Shown piece after piece: positions 45,664 to 54,185 of a stretch of 64,000 nt of DNA (positions within the stretch are counted from its first letter, which is position 1; every line of letters begins with the position of its first letter). The notes below the pieces were generated by a model. It made no database searches. It worked only from the letters and a program-made list of their open reading frames with translations, and was not told the DNA's origin. This stretch comes from JADCRZ01 sp037718865 (lineage in GTDB: Bacteria > Bacteroidota > Bacteroidia > Chitinophagales > Chitinophagaceae). A program made the position numbers and the translations under genes. The stretch covers positions 1 to 64,000 of the forward strand of contig JBBJMP010000018.1 of NCBI GenBank assembly GCA_037718865.1. Reading direction: 5' to 3'.

Positions 45664-45728
45664 TTATGCGAAGTAATCAACAAGTCTTATCTGTAAAACC
45701 AGTTTTCGCGCTTGATTACTTCGCATAA
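45664..45728. repeat. 17-bp perfect inverted repeat at the end of a recombinase-trio element
   Basis: TTATGCGAAGTAATCAA (45664-45680) and its complement (45712-45728) flank 31 bases. It lies nine bases from the stop of the last recombinase gene and precisely where IS66 homology ends, as expected for the palindromic terminal site of a RIT-type element. Confidence 0.65.
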
Positions 45729-45737
45729 TATTTATCA

Positions 45738-46763
45738 TCATTTTGTAAATCCTTTCAGCATAGAAATAATTTGAGTATTGCTCTCCCACAGCGGTATTTC
45801 ATCGACCGTAATATTTTTATATGCGGCTTTTATAGCCTCAAATGTATATTTGGGATTTACCCGCGCATAGATTTCTGTTGTTAATACTGATTTGTGTCCT
45901 AAGAAGTCCCGTATATGTATCAATTGTACGTTAGCGTCTAATAAACCCATTACTTTTGAATGACGGAGTCCATGACAACTTATGCCTTTTGTTATCAGGC
46001 TTTCGTTCTCTGACCTTGCTGAAGCTGCATGTTTAACTAATACATTGTTGATTGCGTTGCGTGTCATTTTTTGGCCCCATGCATTATGGAATAAAGGCTT
46101 TTGCGCATTTTCTCTTTTTAGCAATCCATATTGATCCATGTATCTTAGTAGTATCTGCACTTCGCTTTCAGGAAGTGGAACGGTTCTGTATTTATTTCCC
46201 TTTCCATGAAGCTCAACTCTATAAGGTTTACTATTAACAAATAGCGATGAAGGGGTAAGGTCGATTAATTCCTGAACCCTTGCCGCACTTTCATACATTA
46301 GTGATAGAAGCGCAAGATCTCTCATTCCTTTTGTCTTGGAGATATCAGGTTGTTTAAGTATTAGCTTCATCCCTTCTGTTGTTAAATAGCTAATAGTATG
46401 CTTTTCTGTTTTTTTTAAAGGAATAGATAGTATTTGCTGATTTTCGTGCAAGCTATCAGGGACCTTATACGCTGCAAACTTAATAAAAGAGGATATGGCT
46501 GATAATCGTTGGTTTCGGGTAGTATTACTGCAACCTCTTTCCGCTTGCAGCCAGTCTAAAAAATCAACAACAAGTGGTCTTGTAAAATGCTTGAATGCCA
46601 CTTTTTCGATCCTGATATTTTTTACATCATTTAAGTAAGTTAACAGTAGAATAAATGTATGACTATATGATTTTATCGTATTTATGCTTACCCCTCGTTC
46701 GTTTGGCAGATAATTTCCTAAAAAATCTGACAGGTATTTTGAGAAGTCGGTAGGGTTTTTCAT
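45738..46763 (-). CDS. Tyrosine recombinase, third gene of a recombinase-trio module
   Basis: The 341-residue protein has an N-terminal SAM-like domain (RGVSINTIKSYSHTFILLL) and the catalytic residues in YESAARVQELIDL (R), ELHGKGNKYRTVPL (K), CHGLRHSKVMGLL (H..R) and FLGHKSVLTTEIYARV (H, Y). Its start overlaps the stop of the preceding gene by four bases. Three consecutive overlapping recombinases with palindromic ends are the hallmark of RIT elements. Confidence 0.88.
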   Translation of the reverse strand: MKNPTDFSKYLSDFLGNYLPNERGVSINTIKSYSHTFILLLTYLNDVKNIRIEKVAFKHFTRPLVVDFLDWLQAERGCSNTTRNQRLSAISSFIKFAAYKVPDSLHENQQILSIPLKKTEKHTISYLTTEGMKLILKQPDISKTKGMRDLALLSLMYESAARVQELIDLTPSSLFVNSKPYRVELHGKGNKYRTVPLPESEVQILLRYMDQYGLLKRENAQKPLFHNAWGQKMTRNAINNVLVKHAASARSENESLITKGISCHGLRHSKVMGLLDANVQLIHIRDFLGHKSVLTTEIYARVNPKYTFEAIKAAYKNITVDEIPLWESNTQIISMLKGFTK

Positions 46764-47761
46764 GATGGTTGAGTTGGGTTATTAATCATATTTGGCAGGA
46801 TGTCCATATACATTCTTTCTGCATCTTTGACCAATTCGGGATGTAATTGTTCGGTCAATCTGATGTACTGTTCTGTTGCCCTTAGTGATTGATGCCCCAG
46901 ATAAGTTGATAGATACGGCCAGGAGAAATATAAATCCATTCCATCATTGGCAAGTTTTGTGAAAGAATGACAAGAAAAACTGTGGCGGATATCGTGCAGC
47001 CTGGGTCCATTTCCCTTGCTGTTAAATTGGATTTTTGCCTTAATAAGTACTTTACGGAACCATCGCTCAATGTTTCCATTTTTACAAGGATCCCCTATTA
47101 ACGACACAAAAAAAGGTCTGCCGGGATCATCGATTCCACTAACCGGAAGTGCATTGCGATGTTGCTGGTAATCGGTGCATACAGCAGCAAGTGTATCGGT
47201 AAATGGAACTAACCTATCTTTAGTATTCTTAGTGGCTTTTAGAGTAAGATGCTTCTCTATGAGATTTACATTTTCATTCTTTAATGACAGGGCCTCTCCA
47301 ATTCGAATACCAGTAGCATAAAGCATTCGAAGCAGACAAGGCATCACGAATAAACTTGAATACATGTTTTTACAGGCGAGTGTAACCTGATCACAGCCAT
47401 AGAAGATAGCAGCTATTTCATCATATGAGTAGATGTAAGGAATGAAGGTAGACTTGGGATACTTTGGCAATGGTGGAATGGGGACTTTAAAACCACAATC
47501 ACTCAAGTAGTACAAAAACTGAATAAGACAAATCATCCGGCCATACCTGGTAATGTCAGATTCATGATTTCGCTTTGCACACCATGCTTCCACGGTTTCC
47601 CTTGATAAGGCCGTACAGGACTGATCTTGTAGTAGCAAAAAAAGGTCAAAGGTTAAAAGCGTTGTTTCTTCCATAATATATTTATATCCCAGGCTTCGTT
47701 TAAGTTGTAAGAATGCAGTAAAATGAATAGCATTTACACTGCAGAATGTTTTCTTGCTCAT
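46760..47761 (-). CDS. Tyrosine recombinase, second gene of the trio
   Basis: From the ATG at 47761 the 334-residue protein has LQLKRSLGYKYIMEETTLL at the N-terminus and catalytic segments YATGIRIGEALSL (R), LKATKNTKDRLVPF (K), LHDIRHSFSCHSF (H..R) and YLGHQSLRATEQYIRL (H, Y). A longer open frame to 47836 is less likely because the previous gene ends at 47775, 13 bases before this ATG. Confidence 0.87.
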   Translation of the reverse strand: MSKKTFCSVNAIHFTAFLQLKRSLGYKYIMEETTLLTFDLFLLLQDQSCTALSRETVEAWCAKRNHESDITRYGRMICLIQFLYYLSDCGFKVPIPPLPKYPKSTFIPYIYSYDEIAAIFYGCDQVTLACKNMYSSLFVMPCLLRMLYATGIRIGEALSLKNENVNLIEKHLTLKATKNTKDRLVPFTDTLAAVCTDYQQHRNALPVSGIDDPGRPFFVSLIGDPCKNGNIERWFRKVLIKAKIQFNSKGNGPRLHDIRHSFSCHSFTKLANDGMDLYFSWPYLSTYLGHQSLRATEQYIRLTEQLHPELVKDAERMYMDILPNMINNPTQPS

Positions 47762-47774
47762 AAAAAAAGGGGCT

Positions 47775-47997
47775 TTAGAGGTAAAAATAGTTGTGCTTAC
47801 CCTGGTGGTAGAACTGTGGGTTGACAGGCATGACATCTAATGCACATTTACGCAAAGACTCTAGGTCTATGCGAATATAATGCCTGGTCGATTCCTGACT
47901 TTTATGGCCAAGTACTTCGGTGATAACCGGAAGAGTGCGACCATTATCCAGCAATTGTTTAACAAGACTATGGCGAAGTACATGGCTTTGTAATCGG
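47775..47997 (-). pseudogene. Tyrosine recombinase, first gene of the trio, only the C-terminus
   Basis: Only the end remains: SHVLRHSLVKQLLDNG (H..R), EVLGHKSQESTRHYIRIDL (H, Y) and a tail to 47775. The N-terminal part was removed by an IS21-family insertion at about 47990. The trio is therefore not complete. Confidence 0.75.
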
Positions 47998-48125
47998 TAA
48001 ATAGGAATACACAACTTTTCGTAAATAAGAATACACAATAATTGGTAACAAGAGTACAGAACTTTTGGTAACAAGGGTGCAGAGAAATTGGTAACAAGGA
48101 ATGCAGAACTTTCTCTGTCCGGGGC
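47988..48125. repeat. Multiple end repeats of a second IS21-family element
   Basis: Five direct repeats of about 24 bases (GGTAACAAGRRTRCAGAAC with GTAAATARGAATACACAA variants) lead up to the istA fragment at 48179. This is the usual IS21 terminal arrangement. Confidence 0.65.
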
Positions 48126-48178
48126 ATGCCGCGGGCAGAGAAAAGTGGAGTTTTGCCGGACAAAAAATTCCGGCAATT

Positions 48179-48667
48179 ATGAACCCTTACTTAACAAAAG
48201 TTATGATCTATCACCAGGTACATCAGCTGACCCGAGAGGGATTTTCTATTTCTTACATAAGTAAATTTTTAGGCTTGAACTGGCGTACCGTCAAGCATCT
48301 TCTTACCATCGAAGATGACCGTGATTATGAGCGACTCTTACAAAACGCCTCCGCCAAAAACAAACTTCTACAACCTTATGAGAGCTTTGTAAAATCAAAG
48401 CTTGAACACCACAGGGATACTTCCTCATCTCAAATGCATGACTGGCTTAAGGAGCATTTTGCTGACTTCCCTTATGCTTCTCCTAAGACAGTTTTTAACT
48501 TTGTGTCATGGGTACGCCAAAAGCATCATTTGCCTAAAATTGATTCTACAAGTGACTGCCAGATGGTAGAAGAGACCGGACAGGCGTATTGTGGGTCATT
48601 TGGTGCTATACTTTTTAGCTTACTATTGCGAAGCTACACTCACAAAAGCATTACGAAAAAGCTCTGA
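48179..48667 (+). pseudogene. istA: IS21-family IstA, N-terminal fragment
   Basis: From ATG 48179: IYHQVHQLTREGFSISYISKFLGLNWRTVKHLL in part, RDYERLLQNASAKNKLLQPYE, SSSQMHDWLKEHFADFPYASPKTVFNFVSWVRQKHH. This matches the IstA N-terminus. After MVEETG the sequence breaks up and runs into another transposase remnant. The DDE part is absent. Confidence 0.75.
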
Positions 48668-48890
48668 ACAATTACAATCCAAATCAATAGAAAATAAAAT
48701 CATCTCACAAAGGCCTTTAACGGTTGTGCAGGCGATGCAAGAACTAGCCCAGGTGATGGCTGTTCCCGTCACTATTAAAAATCATACTTATTGGATACGT
48801 ACCGATATACCACCCAATGCACAAACCTTAATCAAGGCAATTGGAATGAGAATACCGCCTAAATTATTACAAAAAACACCCCAAATGTAG
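48612..48890 (+). pseudogene. C-terminal fragment of an IS1634- or IS4-like transposase
   Basis: CEATLTKALRKSSEQLQSKS, RPLTVVQAMQELAQVMAVPVTI and RTDIPPNAQTLIKAIGMRIPP resemble the end of IS1634-group transposases. The N-terminal part is missing. Family assignment is tentative. Confidence 0.45.
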
Positions 48891-48954
48891 TGGCACAAAC
48901 GCTTAGTGTGCCTATTAGGCTATTGATAATAAATTAATTACATTTTTTAACTGT

Positions 48955-49430
48955 CAAACTCGGGTGAAAAAAGCAAGCTAATTCGTATGGGAAGTTTTCA
49001 TGACCATACTCCGAATGCCGACAAACCTAGATTTGTTATGTACGAGGTAGGCGAAAATAGCATAGAAACTTGGACCGAGGGAGTAGTAATTTATCATAAT
49101 CCAAAATGCAAAAATCCCATTAGACCCAAACGTATTTGAAGATAATGTTGCTCAATGTTTTTTTCAACAAGGAAAGTTACATAAGAGTGTGACTGAGTGG
49201 ATAAATTCAAAGAAAAGGATAACGATGCATTTTACGCCAACTTATTCTTCCTGGCTAATTCAAATTGAAATATGGTTCAACATGCTAACCAGGGATGTAT
49301 TAAAAGGAGGGGTTTGGAAATCAAAGAAACAATTAGTCGATCATTGATGGATTATGTTGCCGTTTACAATAACGAAAGAGCTAAGCCCTTTTCATGGACG
49401 TATACAGGCAAACCACTAAAGGTTTAGTAT
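48955..49430 (+). pseudogene. Fragment of an unknown gene followed by an IS630 C-terminal remnant
   Basis: A broken frame (SGEKSKLIRMGSFHDHTPNA, RFVMYEVGENSIETWTEG, then after a frame change IPLDPNVFEDNVAQCFFQQGK) belongs to a protein I do not know. It runs into IS630-like sequence: MHFTPTYSSWLIQIEIWFNMLTRD, GGVWKSKKQLVD, then MDYVAVYNNERAKPFSWTYTGKP in another frame. Nothing here is functional. 49431-49498 shows nothing else. Confidence 0.5.
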
Positions 49431-49498
49431 TAATATTATTTAGTAATTACTACACTAGCTTCATATAAAATATGTTCTCTGTCGAACTGTTTAAAGTA

Positions 49499-50314
49499 TC
49501 AAAAGTCAGGCACCAGTACTTTTACATTATCGAAGCCAACGGGACCGTTATTGCCTGTGCTGGAGATGAGCACTTCTTTAATTGAGGTGGAATAGGCTGA
49601 AAGATTCCAGGTACCCACTCCTATACTCGACCAATGGTACCAATCTCCATTGCTTTTTTTAAACCACAGCTGAATAGGCCCTTTTGTTACCTTGATACCG
49701 AGCAGGTCAAAAACTCTACTTGGGTTGCTGTAATCATAGGCATAAATCTTGATCCACTGATAGCCATCGTGTGTATCTAATATCCTTGGCTCTTTTACCG
49801 GATTAATACCAGCACATCCCCCTCCAACTGGTTTGCCAAACTGCCCATTTTGAGTAATACAAGGTACAAAATTCTGGTAGCTTAGGTGATAGTGTCCATA
49901 ATTCGACTTAAAGGCCAGCTTATAATTACCACTGTTATTCTCTTTCACATGCACCCAGGCGCTGCCCACCTGCTGGATGTAGAAAGGTGCAGTGGCAAAC
50001 GTGGAAGCCGCATAGTCAGGTATAATCGTGAGTGCCATCTCATCATTAAAGTCTACGAAGTCGGTAGTTCCTATTGCGGCGGTGCTTGCGCTTGCAAGAG
50101 CTTTGTTTGGAAAAAGCGAGGCGCTAGTTTCCTCAACTTTCTCACCAAGTGCAGGCGATTCGGCCACAAGGGGACTGCTTTTTATGTTGATTGTTTCTTC
50201 TATAAGCGGCTGGAGAATAGCTTCCTCCTTTTCTTTTTTACAACTAAAAAGAAAGCTGATTGTCAGGCAAAGCAATATGCTTAGCATATCCGATTGCTTA
50301 ATAGTATATTTCAT
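49499..50314 (-). CDS. Hypothetical secreted lipoprotein
   Basis: The 271-residue protein has a lipoprotein-like signal (LSILLCLTISFLFSC, Cys at about 26), a low-complexity linker, and a beta-rich domain of about 190 residues with WVHVKENNSGNYKLAFKSNYG and DTHDGYQWIKIYAYDYSNPS. I do not recognise the fold, although late segments (VGTWNLSAYSTSIKEVLIS) suggest a jelly-roll or carbohydrate-binding type. A second possible start is the internal methionine at about 50287. It is isolated from neighbours on both sides. Confidence 0.65.
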   Translation of the reverse strand: MKYTIKQSDMLSILLCLTISFLFSCKKEKEEAILQPLIEETINIKSSPLVAESPALGEKVEETSASLFPNKALASASTAAIGTTDFVDFNDEMALTIIPDYAASTFATAPFYIQQVGSAWVHVKENNSGNYKLAFKSNYGHYHLSYQNFVPCITQNGQFGKPVGGGCAGINPVKEPRILDTHDGYQWIKIYAYDYSNPSRVFDLLGIKVTKGPIQLWFKKSNGDWYHWSSIGVGTWNLSAYSTSIKEVLISSTGNNGPVGFDNVKVLVPDF

Positions 50315-50707
50315 AAATTTGAGACTTAAATTGAGTAAAGAATAAATTAAGCTTAATGGCCAGGAATATTGAAGCGGGTACTTTGTGCCCTTTTAGCTGC
50401 TTCAGTTGGTTAGCGATTTTTGGTTAATTATTATAAATTTCAATTGCCTATTTCGGAAGGGTGGAATGATCATTCATCTTCTTTCTGTTGAGCTATTGTG
50501 TCTGCAACAAATTTATGTCAAACCCAACGAAGCGGCAATACCCATATTGTGGTAATTTTCATCTTATCAGGCTCATTGGCATAGGCAGTGTAACAAAGGT
50601 CTTTTTGGAGTTCGAGTCTCAGAGCTTAAAGCAAATGGCTCACCCGAAAATCGGGGAAAGCACCACTTCCCAGTTGTTATACTATGCCTACCGAGGACGG
50701 CTTGTAC

Positions 50708-50862
50708 CTAATTGCTGACTGAAATGATTTCGAAGGTGATGACTGACACTTTATACTGTTGTGCAAGCTTTTGAATCTCTTCCAGGTTAATGTTTTTCCC
50801 CCTGATCCGCCGATACGCACTGTCCTGGCTAATATAATAACTCAGCTATCTCATCCACCCTA
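50708..50862 (-). pseudogene. HTH regulator N-terminal fragment with frameshift
   Basis: The minus strand reads VDEIAELLY in one frame and ISQDSAYRRIRGKNINLEEIQ then KLAQQYKVSVITFEII in the next, ending at 50708. This is the opening HTH of a Bacteroidota regulator family (SAYRRIRGE-type). It lacks the rest and is frameshifted. No other feature is seen in 50345-51080. Confidence 0.5.
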
Positions 50863-51089
50863 GATATGTAAGGGAGAATGAGCGATCCCACACCCGTTCA
50901 TTTTTTCTTCAATCAGCTTCGGGTGGGTGGCTTAAACGAAAGGCCATATATATACTTCTTTATCGGTGCATACTGAAAGCCCATTCCAATACATTTATTT
51001 TTTTATCAGGCTTCAGCCACCATTTTTCGGCATTCCTTAAGGGCAAAAGCTGATTGGCAAAACGGTTGGCATTGTGCCCAATGAGACGC

Positions 51090-51240
51090 ACTGGTTTTTC
51101 CATCCGCATCAGTTGAGCGGCTTGAGCGAACGAATAAATTTGTACCGGTTCCAGCAATGTAACCATAATAAGTTTGACAGTGTGCCCACTCCGATACATT
51201 TGTTTTCCAATCAGCTTCAATTGGGCGGCTTCTACAAAAG
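51090..51240. repeat. 107-bp minisatellite remnant, about 1.5 units
   Basis: TTGTACCGGTTCCAGCAATG and CCCACTCCGATACATTTG match the units at 33855-34226 and 34660-35130. It lies before an attC-like remnant, in the same order as in those cassettes. Confidence 0.7.
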
Positions 51241-51380
51241 AATAAATATCTGCTCCTTAAAAAGTGCAATAGACTAACAGGAAAAAACATTTCGATGCTT
51301 TTGTTTTTTCAATAGTCTTCATTTAAACGACTTGAAAATGTTTTGTTTTTAATAGATGGGCAAAATACCTTCAGGTCAAA

Positions 51381-51568
51381 TGGCGGCCCATAACCTTGCA
51401 TTTAAAAAATTGGGGCAGACGTAAGCCGTGATTGAGCTGTGGATCTTTATTGAGCTATAGTTCAAGCGGACGAAACTATATTGATCATTTGGAATATATT
51501 TGAGCAAAAAATCAACGTTGAGCATTTGTTAGCCGGAGCGGAGGATATAAATTGCCCCAACTTTCTAA
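51381..51568 (+). other. Decayed attC-like site without its GTT end
   Basis: The left arm GGCGGCCCATAACCTTGC, ATTTAAAAAATTGGGGC and the right arm GCCCCAACTTTCTAAA are like the sites ending at 34590 and 36679. The homology stops before the expected GCGTACACGTT. It marks the far edge of cassette material, 10 kb beyond the last intact junction. The region 51569-51773 shows no supported gene. Confidence 0.65.
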
Positions 51569-51773
51569 ACATAAAGGCTTGCTCCTCCCAAACCGTTGAA
51601 CCCTGGCATACGTCTTTTCTTTCTTTGCCAGCATACTCTTTCTAAAATCGCCCATTTTATCTATTGCCTTTCTATGCCAATAGTTAACATTATAGGAAGA
51701 ATCTAATCCTCCAATCTGCGGCAACCGATCCGCCGTAGATTCGCAGATTATCTTCAACGGGAAACCGCCCCTC

Positions 51774-53024
51774 TCAATTAAACCGCTCCGGATCAAAAGC
51801 CGAAATATCTACGCTTGTATTTTGTTCGTTGACCAACTCGTCAACCACTTTGCCGGTGCCTGCACCCAGACTTAATCCCAGCATGGAGTGACCGGTGGCA
51901 ATGATGCAGTTGGCAGGTGACCGCAGTTTACCGATATATGGCAACCCATCTGCAGAGCATGGCCGGTAGCCCCACCACACTTTTTCTATGGGTGGGAGCG
52001 GAATATCAAAATCAGGAAAAAAATCTTTTACCGTTTTTAGCAGGCCTTTTACCCGGTTCATATCCGGACGCGCATTTGTTGTTGTTATTTCCATTGTACC
52101 ACCGTATCGCATCCGGGTTGGGGACAACGGCGTGATGGCAACCCTGCCTTCAACGAGAATGGCCGGGTAATTTAAACGGTGCTCAGTATCATCTAACGTA
52201 ACAGAGTAGCCGCGGCCTGGCATTAAAGGAAGCCTGAGGTTTAACCTCGCGACCAGGTTCCGGCTCCAGGAACCTGTGGCTACCACCACGTAATCAGCTT
52301 CAAACTGATGCCTGGCATTGCCGACGTGATGTATCTTTCCGGCTTTCATCTCAAACCGGTCTATCTCTTCGTTGAGGATAAAGTTTACGCCTTTTTGTTG
52401 CAGTCCGGCTTTCAGATCGTGCATCAGCCTATTAGGGTTCAGGTGAGCGTCGCATTTGAATAATATTGCTCCTTTCGCGTTGATCCTGGTTCCGGGTTCC
52501 AGGTTTTGCAGTTCCGCCATATCGAAGAGCGATACATCCAGTCCCAGTTCCCTGGCTTTGTCCACAGCTCCTGCAGCATGTGTTGTGTTAGCTTCAGTCT
52601 GAAAGATTTCAAGCAACCCTTTGTGCTGGTAAGAAAAATCGAATTGGGGCTGCCGTGCCCAGTTTTCATACATGCCCTGGCTTAACAGCGCTATGTCACG
52701 GAGCGGAACGGCACTGTTGTTTACATGATTTGCAGTGGCGTGTTTCATGAATTTCAGACCCCAGTCTATCAGGCTTAAACTTGGCCTTGGCTGAATATAA
52801 AACGGGCTCTTTGCATTAAGCATCCATTTCAAGCCCTGTTTCACTATGCCGGGGCTCGCCATAGGAACAAAATGACTGGGACATACATATCCGGCATTGC
52901 CGTAGGAACAACCGTCCACCATGTCTGATTTGTCTATGACTGTAACCTGGTGGCCGCTTTTTTGTAAAAACCATGCACTGCTTAAACCGATGATGCCACC
53001 TCCGATGATGATTACTTTAGCCAT
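51774..53024 (-). CDS. dadA: FAD-dependent D-amino-acid dehydrogenase (DadA-like)
   Basis: The 416-residue enzyme has the FAD-binding Rossmann motif VIIIGGGIIGLSSAWFLQKSG at the start and a second nucleotide-contact region YVVVATGSWSRNLV. The end has VWWGYRPCSADGLPYIGKL and ATGHSMLGLSLGAGTGKVV, as in DadA and related DAO-fold oxidases that deaminate D-amino acids or oxidise hydroxyproline. It follows the 53034-53672 gene by nine bases, so the two are co-transcribed. Substrate is not certain. Confidence 0.82.
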   Translation of the reverse strand: MAKVIIIGGGIIGLSSAWFLQKSGHQVTVIDKSDMVDGCSYGNAGYVCPSHFVPMASPGIVKQGLKWMLNAKSPFYIQPRPSLSLIDWGLKFMKHATANHVNNSAVPLRDIALLSQGMYENWARQPQFDFSYQHKGLLEIFQTEANTTHAAGAVDKARELGLDVSLFDMAELQNLEPGTRINAKGAILFKCDAHLNPNRLMHDLKAGLQQKGVNFILNEEIDRFEMKAGKIHHVGNARHQFEADYVVVATGSWSRNLVARLNLRLPLMPGRGYSVTLDDTEHRLNYPAILVEGRVAITPLSPTRMRYGGTMEITTTNARPDMNRVKGLLKTVKDFFPDFDIPLPPIEKVWWGYRPCSADGLPYIGKLRSPANCIIATGHSMLGLSLGAGTGKVVDELVNEQNTSVDISAFDPERFN

Positions 53025-53033
53025 TTGTCACCT

Positions 53034-53672
53034 TTAAATTAAGGGTAGTTCGGGGTATGCAGACCCAGGGTAATGTCCCTGCTTCCCATCCAGATACCTT
53101 CCGGATTTCGCGTTAAGGAAAGAACTCCTGCGCCACCCCCGGTTCGGTCTCCGTCCCCTTTCGGTTGCTGTCAAAAAAGGATCATCATTAAATTCATAAT
53201 CATCGATATAATAGTCATTGATGCCAGGCTCTTTAATAGTAGGATGAATATGCGCAGGGATCGTTGAATTGGGGTAGGATGCCGGTTTGATGGTTTTAAA
53301 AAGATAACGCCCGTCAGTTCCTGTTTTCACCCAACCCCGCAGATGCCCATGCCGTGACGCTGCTGTTTGCCCGGGAGCCGGCGAGTAGTAACCATTGTTA
53401 TCGGTCTGATATAGATACATGATGACGCCGCCAGCAGGCGTTCGTCCGTCTTTTTTGTAGATGGTGCCACTAATTACCAGGCCTTCGCCCGGCTCCGAGG
53501 TGCTACTGATAATTGTCTGCCAGCTCAGTGCAGCAGGCATGCCTTCAGCATATAATTCACAACCTTCACAACCTCCGCCTACCATTCCCGGTGTTCCTGG
53601 TGGCCCCTGATCGTTTTTTGTTTTGCAGGCCTGAAGGATAAAGATTACAAAGATGACCCATATCAGTTTCAT
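53034..53672 (-). CDS. Intradiol-dioxygenase-like lipoprotein
   Basis: The 212-residue protein has a lipobox (FILQAC), the segment GGGCEGCELYAEGMP, and the transthyretin-like beta core ISGTIYKKDGRTPAGGVIMYLYQTD, RHGHLRGWVKTGTDGRYLFKTIKP and IPAHIHPTIKEPG, typical of the protocatechuate dioxygenase beta-sandwich. The usual Fe-ligand set (two Tyr, two His) may be partly present (NNGYY, PAHIH), but activity cannot be judged. First gene of a two-gene operon with dadA. Confidence 0.7.
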   Translation of the reverse strand: MKLIWVIFVIFILQACKTKNDQGPPGTPGMVGGGCEGCELYAEGMPAALSWQTIISSTSEPGEGLVISGTIYKKDGRTPAGGVIMYLYQTDNNGYYSPAPGQTAASRHGHLRGWVKTGTDGRYLFKTIKPASYPNSTIPAHIHPTIKEPGINDYYIDDYEFNDDPFLTATERGRRPNRGWRRSSFLNAKSGRYLDGKQGHYPGSAYPELPLI

Positions 53673-54185
53673 GATGCGTTTGTTTTAATCTTACTGGTAT
53701 TAGCCTATTTAGTGGTTGTCTGGTTAAAATTATGATGTTGATTTAAATTAAGATGGATAGTATATTTCCAGTGTTCCATTTTGTTAGTTTGTCTAGCATG
53801 CCCCCTTAAGTTGGCAATAGAGGCCATTGTGCGGCTTTTGCTGCGCAACCCCATTAGGAGCGTCGTGTTTATAGTAGGCGATTGATTTTAATTATCAGGC
53901 TCCACAGGAGCCCCGTAAATCAAATGGAAAGACGAATACATGTTAATAAAATCAGCAGCCTATTATTGCCGCTACACGTAGCTCCTCCGGAGCTGGAATC
54001 TTCCTGCCATTATCTTCTATAAACACGGAGCTCCCCCGGAGCAAAAAAAGCATACCCTACAAGACCCTTACAGATTTGACAATGATTAACAAGTTAAGGC
54101 AAAATACTGGACGGTAGATTTCAACCGGATAGTAATGTTACCTGGTGATCCCTGCGCCTCTGCATTATTTATATAACGAAAGATG
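53673..54185. other. Intergenic region with short GC palindromes
   Basis: Three short palindromic motifs recur (CTCCACAGGAGCCCC at 53911, AGCTCCTCCGGAGCT at 53978, GGAGCTCCCCCGGAGC at about 54028), like small REP-type or terminator elements. No gene is supported. Confidence 0.4.

Noticed and set aside
50590..50640. tRNA-like GTTCGAGTCTC segment
   Set aside because: No acceptor, D or anticodon arms can be formed around it.
50488..50718. A 76-codon plus-strand frame
   Set aside because: No family resemblance, mixed composition, and it overlaps the minus-strand HTH remnant end.
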